From assembly GCA_036504595.1 (NCBI GenBank), contig DASXUX010000038.1:1-64000 (forward strand): a stretch of 64,000 nt of DNA. The letters run 5' to 3'. A program made the translations under genes and the position numbers. The notes beneath the pieces were generated by a model. It saw only the letters and a list, made by a program, of their open reading frames with translations. It was not told the DNA's origin and did not search any database. Source of the DNA: DASXUX01 sp036504595. Lineage in GTDB: Bacteria > Planctomycetota > SZUA-567 > H5-PLA8. Positions 7,948-16,891 of the stretch are shown piece by piece. Each line of letters starts with the position of its first letter. Positions within the stretch are counted from its first letter, which is position 1.

Positions 7948-10746
7948 TTACAGCAACCCATTCAGTTTCTTGAGTTTCTCAGCCTCGTCCTTCTTCCGTT
8001 TCTTCGCTTCCTTCTGCGCTTCCTGGACTATGCCGTAGATGCCCGGTGAGATAAAATCCGCATCCCTGATCAACACCAGATAATTTCGGCGATGGCGGCT
8101 ACCGTTCAGGACCTTCGCCGGACCGGGGCATTTATCTGAATTCAGGACTAGGCGGAGTCTGTAGCCGTTACGAATCAAATCTCCGCGTCTGAGCATCCGG
8201 TTCAGCTGCCGAATGACCCTGTCCTCGTTTGAGCGGACATTGTTCAGGTAGTGGTCGATCTGCCGTTTGGTGCCGTTTTCGATGATCGTCTTCAGGAAAT
8301 CGTACGGCTTGATCTCGCCGCCCTCGTTGCTCTCGCTGGCAATCCTTAACTGGTCGAGGAAATCCGGCTGGCAGTCATCGAACATCCGCTGGATGTTCAC
8401 CAGCGTGTCCATCCCAAGGTCTTCAGCCAGTTCGTTGCCTTCTTCGACTTGCACATCCGTGAACGACTGCGACTTCTTCATATACTCGTCGATCTCTTCC
8501 ACCGTCGCACCCAGATGAGTGGCCACGGTCATGTGCGCGTCGAAGCGCCATTTTCCGCCGACCAGTTTGGCATTCTTAATGACCTCGACGAAGTTGTTCT
8601 TCTTGATCCATAGCAGTGCCGACAGGCGCATGATCATGGCAGCCTCACCGGACATGATGATGTCGAGTTCTTCGTCGGTGGCGCTGTTCTCGTCGGTCAA
8701 CGCGTCGAGCAAAATCTTGACCTGCCGGTTGTAGACGTCTGGCGGAAACTTGTTGAGCTTGAGCGTGAAGAACAGTGGGTGGCGCAGGAAAATCGGGTTG
8801 GCGTTCTCCAGCGCCCGGCCGGGCGTCACGCCGCCGCCAGTTGCCAGCGACTGCAGGCCCGCCTGCGAGAGGAAATGTTCATGCGAATTCAGAGGCACGA
8901 ACTCGTCGTACAGCGCCGTCCCCCATTGCTCCAAGGGTGAGGCCGCAGCGCGCTGCGCCGGAGCGCTGGCCGAGCGGCTGATCTGCGTGACTTGGATGCC
9001 AGGGACGAGGGCTCCGGCCAGGATGCGGGCCGTGTTTGTTTTGCCCTGGTTGGTGGTGTCGTCCACGCTGTGGCCGGACGGCTGAATGCAAATCAGCGGG
9101 TACTCGTTGACCATGAGCATGCCGACGCGGCTGCCGTACAGGTCGTCGCGCATCAGGTCCAGCAGCATGACGGAGTCGAGGATTGCCTTCTGTGCTTTCG
9201 TCATACCCAGATCGTTGACGTTGTGGATGTACCTGGACAGCATTTCGCTCGGCAGTACTGGCTCAACTTTAGTCGGGAGCTTGCTGCGCCAGTTCTTGAG
9301 CGCACCGCCCGAGCAGAGCGACATTGGCCAGTTCAACGCACCAACCATCTCGCCGCTGATGTAAGCGTCTTTGTTTACTGCTCCAGTGTTGAGGTCGATA
9401 GTGGCTACGTTGCAGATCTTGATGCCTGAGTCGATCCAGTTCTTGTCGGTCTTCCGTTCAAACGCCATGGCGACTTGAATGCTCGGCGGCGTGATGATCT
9501 CCGGCCGAGAGCGCAGGTCCACCGGGTTTGGCAGCCATTGCGGAACGATGAAGTCGCACAGGCTGGAGCAGACGATGTCGAAAATCGACTTGTTCCGTTT
9601 GCCGGTTCCGCGGTCGATCTGCAGAACCCGGCAGAGTTCGCGGATGACGGTTTGATTCGTAGGGCTGGAGATTGGGAGGAAGATGGCCTCTTCTGGGACC
9701 TCGATCATCGCAAGCGCACCGCGGTACGCCGCACAGATGTGGGGCTTGCCCTTGTAGTTGGAATGGAAGCGCGTGTATTTGAGGATGTGCAGTAGAAGAA
9801 GCTGCTTGTACCAGGACGGCACTTCTGTCAGCTGGTTCTCATTCCGCAGGATGCGGTCCACGTCGATGAAGTCGGCGCGTGCAAAGCCGAGTGGGTAGCC
9901 GCAGATCGACTGCGCGTCCAGCACTTCGTTCTTGAGTTCGTCGTCGGTGCAGGTGGCGAAATACTGCCAGTCGGCCTCTTCGGTGGACTCAGCGACATCC
10001 TGCGCCAGAACGCGCAGGGCCTGCATTCCCAAGCCCCCGAGGATGGTGAGCGTCCGGCTCCACTGGAACTCGGGCTCCTTGTCGCCCATCGGTGTGACGA
10101 AGTAGGGCTGGTAGCGGACCATGCTCTCCAGAATGGAGCCGAGAAGTTCGATTTCTTTGGTCACCGGGATGTCGAGCAGTTCCTTGATATCCCTGGTCAG
10201 TTCCGGCGTGCAGCATTTGTACAGGATCTTGAGCTTAACCTTGCCGAGATTGCTGACTGGACCGGTGTCGCCGACCCAGACGTTCGGCTTGCCCTCAGCC
10301 TTTGTGAACCAGCGCGGCAGGAATGGGTTTTGGCTGTCCCGTTCCTGTTCGGATACCGCCTTTTTGCGTGCTACGTACCCGGTCCAATTGGTATCAAGTT
10401 CAGCGGAAAATGTTTCCCGCTCGATGACGGCCCGTGCTTCGTCCGGTTTCAGATCGGATGGCGCCGGAGCGCCTGGGCAGGTCGGATACCAATTGATGTA
10501 ATTCTGAAGCAGCTCGGGAAGATTGCGCGAATCAAGGCTTTCGTTTATGAGAGCCGACGCCATCGCTGGAGTGAAGGTATGCTTGCCGGATGGACTTCCA
10601 TCGTCCTTGCTGCAGTTGGACTCGTCGAACTTTCTGAACCTGCCGAAATCCCAGTCTTGAATTATCCGGAAAAATCTTGCGGCATCCGCAGGGTTTCCGA
10701 TTGCCTCAAGTGTTTGCAGAAATTCACCGTCCGTGTTAGTCTTCAT
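7948..10746 (-). CDS. Large P-loop NTPase-like protein of an integrated element
   Basis: A 932-aa cytoplasmic protein. A degenerate Walker A motif, TTNQGKTNTARILAGAL, is at about residues 564-580. A Walker-B-like ALYDEFVPL is at 611-619, preceded by QRAAASPLEQWG. That order (P-loop, sensor segment, acidic strand) recalls the DUF927/D5-like helicase-primase proteins of phages, plasmids and satellites, but similarity is weak. The C-terminus is Lys-rich (AQKEAKKRKKDEAEKLKK), which suits DNA binding. A strong GGAGG lies before the ATG. It is preceded on the same strand by the HTH gene. Replication of a mobile element is the best guess; the helicase class is not established. Confidence 0.6.
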   Translation of the reverse strand: MKTNTDGEFLQTLEAIGNPADAARFFRIIQDWDFGRFRKFDESNCSKDDGSPSGKHTFTPAMASALINESLDSRNLPELLQNYINWYPTCPGAPAPSDLKPDEARAVIERETFSAELDTNWTGYVARKKAVSEQERDSQNPFLPRWFTKAEGKPNVWVGDTGPVSNLGKVKLKILYKCCTPELTRDIKELLDIPVTKEIELLGSILESMVRYQPYFVTPMGDKEPEFQWSRTLTILGGLGMQALRVLAQDVAESTEEADWQYFATCTDDELKNEVLDAQSICGYPLGFARADFIDVDRILRNENQLTEVPSWYKQLLLLHILKYTRFHSNYKGKPHICAAYRGALAMIEVPEEAIFLPISSPTNQTVIRELCRVLQIDRGTGKRNKSIFDIVCSSLCDFIVPQWLPNPVDLRSRPEIITPPSIQVAMAFERKTDKNWIDSGIKICNVATIDLNTGAVNKDAYISGEMVGALNWPMSLCSGGALKNWRSKLPTKVEPVLPSEMLSRYIHNVNDLGMTKAQKAILDSVMLLDLMRDDLYGSRVGMLMVNEYPLICIQPSGHSVDDTTNQGKTNTARILAGALVPGIQVTQISRSASAPAQRAAASPLEQWGTALYDEFVPLNSHEHFLSQAGLQSLATGGGVTPGRALENANPIFLRHPLFFTLKLNKFPPDVYNRQVKILLDALTDENSATDEELDIIMSGEAAMIMRLSALLWIKKNNFVEVIKNAKLVGGKWRFDAHMTVATHLGATVEEIDEYMKKSQSFTDVQVEEGNELAEDLGMDTLVNIQRMFDDCQPDFLDQLRIASESNEGGEIKPYDFLKTIIENGTKRQIDHYLNNVRSNEDRVIRQLNRMLRRGDLIRNGYRLRLVLNSDKCPGPAKVLNGSRHRRNYLVLIRDADFISPGIYGIVQEAQKEAKKRKKDEAEKLKKLNGLL

Positions 10747-10790
10747 GGGTCCTCCAGGGGAAAATTAGCGTTGAACGAGGACTGTGTCAG

Positions 10791-10827
10791 GCGGCGCGGG
10801 AGTGGCAACTCCCGCCGCCGCTTTTTT
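10791..10827 (+). terminator. Strong GC hairpin followed by T-run
   Basis: The arms at 10791-10803 and 10808-10821 pair around a GGCA loop, followed on the plus strand by six T. It lies between the HTH gene and the P-loop gene, both on the minus strand. It would terminate plus-strand transcripts, or act as an intercistronic hairpin for the minus-strand operon. Confidence 0.5.
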
Positions 10828-11122
10828 ATTGCTGGTTCGCACTGCAGTCCGTCCTCGAATCGGATGCGTGCACCACAGATGCGACTGCCGCATCCTGTCT
10901 AGTCTGCAGAAATTGGAGAATTGTTCCGGCGAGCCACACACGCCGTCCGAACAGGCGGAAAGGTGGCGGTAACTCACCCCGCCTATAAGCGCGCTCTACG
11001 CTCCGTTCACAACGTCCGAGTGCATGGGCTAGACCCGCGATATCAAGGTGCGTTCTTGGCGGAAGCGTGGCCAGACCGACGCAGACGCCGTGAGACTGTT
11101 CCTGGTGAATAAGGGGGTTCAT
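10826..11122 (-). CDS. Excisionase/AlpA-like HTH protein
   Basis: A 98-aa protein. Residues 26-72 read LDIAGLAHALGRCERSVERA, a turn with PPPFRLFGRRVW, then LAGTILQFLQT. This is the layout of MerR-like HTH_17/excisionase domains (a helix for site choice, then the R-x-G-x-x-x-W/Y wing). GGAG lies 6 nt before the ATG at 11122. It is placed directly upstream of the P-loop gene and near the attachment end, the usual position of a directionality factor or element regulator. Confidence 0.65.
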   Translation of the reverse strand: MNPLIHQEQSHGVCVGLATLPPRTHLDIAGLAHALGRCERSVERAYRRGELPPPFRLFGRRVWLAGTILQFLQTRQDAAVASVVHASDSRTDCSANQQ

Positions 11123-11534
11123 AGATGACTCCACTAAGAGTGAGCTACGCCCAAAAACCTTTGGAGTGGAGTCGAACAGAGACTCACGCTCCGGAGCCCT
11201 GGACCGAGCCACTTTAGTGGGTCAGTTCGGTGCACTACAAGCGATGGTAGGGTAGCACGAGACATCCAATTGTCAAGATTCTGGATCGGTAGTTGTCCCA
11301 AAAGGTACGCCGCTTTGTCGTACTTTGATGCCCGCCCGAGTTGTGCACCAGATCCTCTGTGCCGTGCAGTTACAACGTTTCCGGCATCCACTTCCAACCG
11401 GTGCGTCCCAAGACTGGCTCGGACGTACGGACTGACAGGTCTGTTGGCGGCACGGCCGCGGCAGGTGCCGCATCGGCCTCCGGCCGTTGCAACATCGTTG
11501 CAACAGCCAAATCGCTTCATAGGAAAATCTTGGC
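11123..11534. other. Attachment-side non-coding region
   Basis: About 410 bp between the HTH gene and the tRNA remnant. On the minus strand it holds an unsupported frame rich in Cys and Arg. Segment 11161-11220 has tRNA-like phrases but does not fold as a tRNA. I see no gene here. Confidence 0.4.
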
Positions 11535-11572
11535 TTTACAAAACCGTTGCTCTACCGCTGAGCTAAGGTGGC
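11535..11572 (-). pseudogene. tRNA-Thr(UGU) 5' half, cut at the anticodon loop
   Basis: Read on the minus strand from 11572: acceptor strand GCCACCT, TA, a D-arm GCTC-AGCGGTA-GAGC, then A and the 5' anticodon strand ACGGT with loop TTTGTAA, giving anticodon TGT (Thr). An intact gene should continue with ACCGT, but the sequence reads AGCCAAGATT instead and no T-arm follows. All landmarks up to the anticodon loop are intact, so the break is sharp and lies at a known favoured integration position for tRNA-targeting recombinases. Confidence 0.65.
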
Positions 11573-11860
11573 GTATGTTGCAGGTCAAAGCTGCGTGCAA
11601 TTCGGCTTTGTTCTTGATCTCCCCGATCACGCTACGGGGAAGCGCACGGCACCCAGAGTTACATACCATAGACTGGCGCGGTTTCCAAGCCAAAGCCGTC
11701 GAACACGCGCTTGGCATCAACCAGCCGGCCGTTGTTAACGGGGAGCCGACACCGATACCGAGAACGATGAAGATGAAGATCGGGGTCACTCCTGGCCCGG
11801 ACGCTTTCAACATCTGCGTTCATCGGCGTGCATGGCGGCTATCCGCGATCCGCGATCGGC

Positions 11861-13132
11861 TCAGCCCTTGATTCCGGTCATCGCGATGCCGCGCATGAAG
11901 GTTTTGCGGGCGACGAGGAAGAGGACGATCAGCGGGAGCGAGAACATCATGCTCGCCGCCATCAGGATGTGCCAGGGAGTGCCGCCGTGCTGGCTTTGCA
12001 GAGCCTGCAGGCCGACGGAGAGTGTGAACTGGGACTTGTTGGTCATGTAGAGCATCGGGCCCATGAAGTCTTTCCAGGAACCCATGAATTGGAAGAGGGC
12101 GACCATGGCCAGAGCGGGCCGGGCCAGCGGGACGACGACGTGCCAGAGGATTTCGATCTCGGTGCAGCCGTCGATGCGGGCGGCGTCGAGCAAATCTTTG
12201 GGCAGGCCGAGGAAGAACTGGCGCAGCAGGAAGATGAAGAAGGCTCCGCCGAACCACGCCGGCACCCAGAGCGGCTTGTACGTGCCGATCCAGCCGAAGG
12301 AGCGGAACACGTCGAAGAGCGGCACCATCGTCGCGGGGAACGGGACCATCATCACGGCCAGCGTCGCGGCAAAGAGCCAGTTGCGGCCGGGGAAGTCGAG
12401 GAACGCGAAGGCGTACGCGACGAGGGTGCATGAGACGACCACGCCGAGCACGGTCATGAAGCAGACGAAAAGCGTGTTGAGCAGATAGCGGACAAAATCC
12501 ATGCGGCCAAGTGCGGCGGAGTAGTTCGACGTGAATAGATGCGGCGTCGTGCTGATGCTGGCTTCGGGCACCACGTCCCACAGCGGTTCCTTCTGGCTCT
12601 TCTCGCGCTCCGCGGAGTAGTCCGGCAGCCACTCGATGATGTGCCAGTCGCCGATCGGGCATTCTTTCACGACCTCAACAGGCACGGGCTCCGGTTCGAC
12701 CAATTCGCGGCCGGCGAAGCTGTACTTTACGTTTGCCTTGGTGACGCCGCCTTCGGTCAGAAGGGCGGACTTCGCGAGGAGCTTGCGCTTGCCCTTCTCG
12801 TGGCCGCCTTGCTGAATGATGATGACGTGGGGTTCGGTGAGCTTCTTCTCTTTGTTCACGAGCATGCTCTTGCCATCCAGCGTGGCCAGCGTCGCACGCG
12901 GAACCCACGTGGGCGGAAGCGTCATGGTCTGGTCGAGGGGCTTGAGCGAGGTGACGGCCATCCAGATCAGGGGCAGCAGGAAGAGCGAAGAAATCGCCAA
13001 GAGGATGATGTGCAGCGCGCCAGCGGTGACGACGTTCTGCGAGCCGACTTTGCCGCCGTAGCCGGAGGCCATATCGTCCGGGTCTTTGCCCAGGAGCTTG
13101 CGGAAAGAGAAACGTTGGCGGAATGAGGCCAT
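11861..13132 (-). CDS. Sugar ABC transporter permease, MalG/UgpE type, with a large loop insert
   Basis: A 423-aa inner-membrane permease of the CUT1 carbohydrate importer family. The first helix spans residues 38-62. Helices resume at about 216, and the family EAA loop is seen in LLDAARIDGCTEIEILWHVV followed by VPLARPALA. Residues 64-212 form a roughly 150-residue hydrophilic segment between the first two helices, far longer than in MalG relatives, which should face the periplasm. I start at 13132 (GGAAG upstream); the frame is open further but over intergenic repeats. It is the last gene of a binding-protein/permease/permease operon. Confidence 0.9.
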   Translation of the reverse strand: MASFRQRFSFRKLLGKDPDDMASGYGGKVGSQNVVTAGALHIILLAISSLFLLPLIWMAVTSLKPLDQTMTLPPTWVPRATLATLDGKSMLVNKEKKLTEPHVIIIQQGGHEKGKRKLLAKSALLTEGGVTKANVKYSFAGRELVEPEPVPVEVVKECPIGDWHIIEWLPDYSAEREKSQKEPLWDVVPEASISTTPHLFTSNYSAALGRMDFVRYLLNTLFVCFMTVLGVVVSCTLVAYAFAFLDFPGRNWLFAATLAVMMVPFPATMVPLFDVFRSFGWIGTYKPLWVPAWFGGAFFIFLLRQFFLGLPKDLLDAARIDGCTEIEILWHVVVPLARPALAMVALFQFMGSWKDFMGPMLYMTNKSQFTLSVGLQALQSQHGGTPWHILMAASMMFSLPLIVLFLVARKTFMRGIAMTGIKG

Positions 13133-13194
13133 TACTTGCTTCCCAGAACTGACAACTTCAAAACGTTGCGGCTGCGCCGCAAACCCCTCCCCCA

Positions 13195-13300
13195 ACCCCT
13201 CCCCTCGACGGGGAGGGGAGAACGGCAGCGGGCGGGTCGGCCGCTCCCTTACGGTCGCGGTTCTGATCTGCCCAACCCTCTCCCTCAAGTGGAGAGGGTT
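13195..13300. repeat. Two intercistronic palindromes between the permease genes
   Basis: A CCCCTCCCC/GGGGAGGGG hairpin at 13195-13218 and a 10-bp hairpin at 13274-13283/13291-13300. The second overlaps the stop codon of the upstream permease. The same kind of G/C-rich purine-pyrimidine palindrome recurs at 63060-63183, so this is a dispersed repeat. It could adjust relative expression of the two permeases. Confidence 0.55.
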
Positions 13301-14195
13301 ACTTCCCGGCGTAGTACACGCGGTCCTTGGACATGCGGAACGCGAGCAACGTCAAGGTCAAGATGATCACGAACAGAATCCAGGACATGGCGCAGGCGTA
13401 GCCCATGCGCAGGAACTGGAAGGCGTGATCGAAAATGTAGACCGGCAAAAAGTACAATGAGCGCGCGGGCTGGCCTTCCGGCGAGATGATGTACGGTTCG
13501 GTGAAGAGCTGAAACGCGCCGATGATCGCCATGATCACGTTGAAGAAAATGATCGGGCTGATCATGGGGATGGTGATGTAGCGGATCTTCTGCCAGGTGC
13601 TGGCACCATCGATTTCAGCGGCTTCGTACATTTCCTGCGGCACGTCTTGGAGTTTCGCCAGATAGATGAAGGCCATCTGGCCGACGCCCCACAAACCCAT
13701 GAAGACCAGCGAGGGCAATGCCCAGTCGGGATCCTTCAGCCAGGCCGGCGCTTCCCACTTGCCGTAAAAGAGCTGCATAAACGGCCGAAGAGCGCAGTTC
13801 AGCAATCCGAACTCCGGATGATAAATCCACATGAAAAGGATCGCGGTGACGGTGCCAGGGATGAGTTGCGGCAGGTAGAAAACGACGCTGTACGACGCCT
13901 GCCCGCGGCGCACGCCATTCATCGCCAAGGCCAGGCCCAGCGCCATCAGCAATCCCAGCGGAATCGAAAGCGCGGCGTAGACGAAGGTGTTCCGCAGCAC
14001 TTTCCAGAAGACCGCATCTTGCACGATCTCTTCGAAGTTCATTGTCCCGATGAACGCGGGCGGCTGGAGCACGCTGAAATCGGTGAAGCTGTAGTAGATC
14101 GACGCGGCGAACGGATAGAGCGTGAACACGCTCAGCCCGATGATCCACGGGAGGCAGAAGGCAAGGCCCTTGAGACCTGTTTTATTGATGGCCAT
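13299..14195 (-). CDS. Sugar ABC transporter permease, MalF/UgpA type
   Basis: A 298-aa permease with six predicted helices, beginning LAFCLPWIIGLSVFTLYPFA. The EAA cytoplasmic loop is EAAEIDGASTWQKIRYITIP, the site that docks the ATPase. Its start lies 1 bp after the stop of the binding-protein gene (an in-frame ATG at 14213 would overlap it), so the genes are tightly coupled. It pairs with the permease at 11861-13132. Substrate is probably a sugar or glycerol-phosphate-type compound, from family membership only. Confidence 0.92.
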   Translation of the reverse strand: MAINKTGLKGLAFCLPWIIGLSVFTLYPFAASIYYSFTDFSVLQPPAFIGTMNFEEIVQDAVFWKVLRNTFVYAALSIPLGLLMALGLALAMNGVRRGQASYSVVFYLPQLIPGTVTAILFMWIYHPEFGLLNCALRPFMQLFYGKWEAPAWLKDPDWALPSLVFMGLWGVGQMAFIYLAKLQDVPQEMYEAAEIDGASTWQKIRYITIPMISPIIFFNVIMAIIGAFQLFTEPYIISPEGQPARSLYFLPVYIFDHAFQFLRMGYACAMSWILFVIILTLTLLAFRMSKDRVYYAGK

Positions 14196-14196
14196 G

Positions 14197-15630
14197 CTAC
14201 CGTTTGCCCTCATGAAGGCTGCGGATCTTCAGAGCTCGGTCCAGCTTGGGCTGCATGCGGTTCTGAACGCTCTGCAAAGCTTCCGCCGGCGTTGCCTTTC
14301 CCAGCCAGGCGCGGTCGAATGCGTCATTCAGTTCACGCCGGTATTCCTCCCAGATGGGAAGTTGAGGCGTGTACTGCGCGTTCTTGCTCTTCGCCAGTTC
14401 GATGAACGTGCGCAAGTACTGATGCGGGTGCTGTTCGATCCAGCCGGGGGTGTTCTCTTTGAAGGCCGTCTGCTTGCCGTGGCCACCCGAGTTGACTTTG
14501 CCGGTGACAGTGTTGACGGCTCGACCGCAAACGTATTCCTGGCCTTCGCGCGAGTTGAGGAACTTGATGACCTCCCAAGCCTCTTCGGGATGCTTGCAGC
14601 CTTTGGGAATGCTGATCACATCGGCTTCAGCAATCGTGACCGGCTGGCCTTGCGTGTCGAAGCCCGCCGGCATCGGTCCGCAGCCCCACTGCAGGTGCGG
14701 ATTGTGGAAACGGATGAAATTCGCCATCCACACGCCTTGCAGCACCATCGCGACCTTGCCAGCCATGAAGGCATTCTGCGGCGAGTCGAATGCGGAACTG
14801 AAGCTGGATGAGAATGCCTGCAACCTGGCGCGATACTGATCCTTCTCCTCCTTCGTGCGGCATTCCTTATCGTCGCCGAACGAGACGACCCACTCCCAGG
14901 CTTTGATGTTCCGTGGATCGTTCGCCGTGAGTTTCTCAAGCCCGTCGTTGAGCTTGCCGTCAAAGAAGTAGCCCCACGCCCAATTCCACCAACCCGGTTC
15001 GATCGGCAGGAAACCCATCTGCACGATTTTGCCGTTGGCATCGCGCTTGGTGAGTTTCTCGTTGTACTCGTTGAGTTCTTCGATCGTTCGCGGCGGCCGC
15101 TCCGGATCGAGTCCTGCCTCCTTAAACATCTCTTTGTTCCAGTGCAGAGCGATGCTGGCTGGCGTCGTGATCAAACAATAGACGTGCTCCTTGTCGTCGC
15201 CGGCCGCGCGATACATGCAGGTTTTGCGGTACACATCGACAAGCTGGTTCATGTCGTAGCCGTCGCGCGCAATGAAGTCATCGAGCGGCGTCAGAGCGCC
15301 CATGTCGGCGAAGACGTTCGTGTTGAAAGTCCAGAAGCCGCACAGGTCCGGCGGCGTTCCGCCAGCAATGGCCATGAGCGATTTGCGATCGACGTTGGTG
15401 GTCGTGAGGCAGTCGCAGTGAATGATCTGGCCTTTTTTGTTTTTGACCTTCTTGTCGTTGAAATACTCGATGCCGGCTTTCATGGCTTCGCCTTCAAAGC
15501 CGGTCCACTTTTCCCAGTACGTGATGTTTACGGTTTCAGGCGTGTCGGTGTTGCCGTAAGGCTGGTCATACAGGAGGGCTGAGGCGACGATCAACACCAG
15601 CAAAAGGATGAATACGTGTGGTGCTTTCAC
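14197..15630 (-). CDS. Extracellular sugar-binding protein (family 1)
   Basis: A 477-aa periplasmic binding protein starting at a GTG with GGAG upstream. It has an N-terminal hydrophobic anchor/signal (VFILLLVLIVASALL), then VNITYWEKWTGFEGEAMKAG, the first strand of family-1 solute-binding proteins. FMAGKVAMVLQGVW and CKHPEEAWEVIKFLNSREGQ are classic CUT1 binding-protein landmarks. It is first in the operon. No ATP-binding subunit is adjacent, so the importer probably shares a multitask MsmK/UgpC-type ATPase encoded elsewhere. Confidence 0.92.
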   Translation of the reverse strand: MKAPHVFILLLVLIVASALLYDQPYGNTDTPETVNITYWEKWTGFEGEAMKAGIEYFNDKKVKNKKGQIIHCDCLTTTNVDRKSLMAIAGGTPPDLCGFWTFNTNVFADMGALTPLDDFIARDGYDMNQLVDVYRKTCMYRAAGDDKEHVYCLITTPASIALHWNKEMFKEAGLDPERPPRTIEELNEYNEKLTKRDANGKIVQMGFLPIEPGWWNWAWGYFFDGKLNDGLEKLTANDPRNIKAWEWVVSFGDDKECRTKEEKDQYRARLQAFSSSFSSAFDSPQNAFMAGKVAMVLQGVWMANFIRFHNPHLQWGCGPMPAGFDTQGQPVTIAEADVISIPKGCKHPEEAWEVIKFLNSREGQEYVCGRAVNTVTGKVNSGGHGKQTAFKENTPGWIEQHPHQYLRTFIELAKSKNAQYTPQLPIWEEYRRELNDAFDRAWLGKATPAEALQSVQNRMQPKLDRALKIRSLHEGKR

Positions 15631-15747
15631 AGCGTGCTCCGAACTTCGTTAAGCGGGCGAGGGCGCCCGCCGCTCCTTTGCGACGCCTAGAGCAGCCAAA
15701 GTAAACGAAAGTTTTCAGAATTGAAAGGGAAGGAACGAAGTGGAACC

Positions 15748-15833
15748 ACAGATGAACACAGATGAACACAGATGAACACGGATAGTCTGGAGTCTGGAGT
15801 CTGGGGTCTGGGGTCTGGGGTCTGGGGTCTGGC
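15748..15833. repeat. Two adjacent short tandem arrays
   Basis: ACAGATGAAC-type 10-bp units at about 15748-15779 are followed at 15785-15833 by seven copies of a heptamer, GTCTGGA/GTCTGGG. They lie between the divergent binding-protein and lipoprotein genes, where promoters would be expected. Confidence 0.85.
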
Positions 15834-15897
15834 AGATTGGATTCGGGTTTGCTGCATATTCGGTGGTGGGTTGCGCGTGCGGGCGCGGGAGGTCGGT

Positions 15898-16710
15898 ATG
15901 GCGAGCATCGGATTGACGGGGCTGGGCGGCGCTGTGGCGAGCACCATGCTGTGCGGCGGATTGGTTTTCGTTGGCGGCTGCTGCGATGAATGCGATAAGA
16001 ACGTGTCGGAAGTTCCTGTCGAAGAGACGCCGATCACCATTTCGACTCCAACGACGACCACCACGGTTGAACGAGCGCCGGACTATCGGCCAGTCCCTGC
16101 GTCTCTGGAGCAAACGACGCCGCGGCGGCATTGGACGCAGGCAGATATCGAAAACATACGCGCGCGGCTGCGGCGGCTCGAACGCGATAAGATTCTCTAC
16201 CCCGAGCATTCCGCGCAATACGATGCCGAGATCAGCCAGATTGGTGACGAGCTTGAAGGAGCGGTCGCGTCGCTGAATGCCGATCTCAACTCACGCGAGA
16301 ATCCGATTCCGACCTCGGCGAACACGGTGCCAGCACCGGCGGACGTGGACAACACGTCGAACATTCAAGTGCGCGATTTCAGCAACATGCCGTTGGCGCC
16401 GGGAGCCAACATAGAGCCGCTGCCGCCGATCGTACCGCCACGGCGGGAGGCTGTTCCGGGTCCGGCGCTGAACGGAGCGGCTCCGCAGACGCCGCGCGTA
16501 AGTGCTCCGACACCTCCCGCTGAGAAGCCTGCCGAAGTGCCCGCGCCCAATCAGAACCTCGATGTCAATGAGCCGCCGCAGTTTGAGCCGCAGCCGCTGC
16601 CGGAGGATTCAACCGGCGGCATTCCAGATGCAGAGCCAGAGCCAGAGCCGCAATCAGAGCCGCAGTCGCTTCCGCAGCCGGAGCAGGATCAAGGCAGACC
16701 AGCGATTTGA
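15898..16710 (+). CDS. Pro/Glu-rich putative lipoprotein
   Basis: 270 aa from the ATG at 15898, chosen because GGAGGT lies just upstream; the frame extends further back, but only over the tandem array. A hydrophobic N-terminus ends in VGGC (Cys28), an acceptable lipobox. A Thr-rich spacer, a short charged helical stretch (DIENIRARLRRLERDKI) and then about 120 residues dominated by Pro, Ala, Gln and Glu follow, ending PQSEPQSLPQPEQ. The C-terminal half is probably extended and disordered, spanning the periplasm or wall. The kinase gene follows 180 bp downstream. No function known. Confidence 0.7.
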   Translation: MASIGLTGLGGAVASTMLCGGLVFVGGCCDECDKNVSEVPVEETPITISTPTTTTTVERAPDYRPVPASLEQTTPRRHWTQADIENIRARLRRLERDKILYPEHSAQYDAEISQIGDELEGAVASLNADLNSRENPIPTSANTVPAPADVDNTSNIQVRDFSNMPLAPGANIEPLPPIVPPRREAVPGPALNGAAPQTPRVSAPTPPAEKPAEVPAPNQNLDVNEPPQFEPQPLPEDSTGGIPDAEPEPEPQSEPQSLPQPEQDQGRPAI

Positions 16711-16770
16711 GCTTTGGCTGCCTCTTTACTAAAACGTCATGTAAATCAATGTATGTCTCGGGAATTGTTT

Positions 16771-16798
16771 TTGAACTTAAATTGCGGACAGGTACAGT
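16771..16798 (+). promoter_or_regulatory. Candidate sigma-70-type promoter for the kinase
   Basis: TTGAAC (16771-16776) and TACAGT (16793-16798) are 16 bp apart and end 93 bp upstream of the kinase start. The match to consensus is moderate. Confidence 0.35.
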
Positions 16799-16891
16799 AA
16801 GCTGTCTGACTTGCCTGCGTCGCTTGCGTTTCCGCCAATGGCGCTGGATTATTGTCAGTTGGCGAAGGCTGGATAGAGCTGCGGGCATCCT

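Larger units (their letters stand above)
7500..11534. mobile_element. Probable integrated element ending in tRNA-Thr
   Basis: The right end is defined by a tRNA-Thr gene cut in its anticodon loop at about 11535. Inside are an excisionase-like HTH gene and a large P-loop NTPase, plus a low-GC tract with an inverted repeat at 7558-7767. Anticodon-loop integration is typical of tyrosine-recombinase elements. No integrase is present in this stretch and no matching left attachment site was found, so the left boundary is a guess; the whole 1-11.5 kb segment could be the island, since it lacks the tandem arrays of the rest of the window. Confidence 0.45.

Noticed and set aside
11161..11230. tRNA-like phrases on the minus strand (CTCCGGA loop-like, GTTCGACTC)
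   Set aside because: The candidate anticodon and T stems do not pair together with any acceptor stem, and part of it overlaps a frame upstream of the HTH gene. I could not fold a cloverleaf.
11534..11572. Group I intron in the tRNA-Thr anticodon loop
   Set aside because: No conserved intron core segments were seen downstream and no 3' exon completing the acceptor stem was found within several hundred bases.
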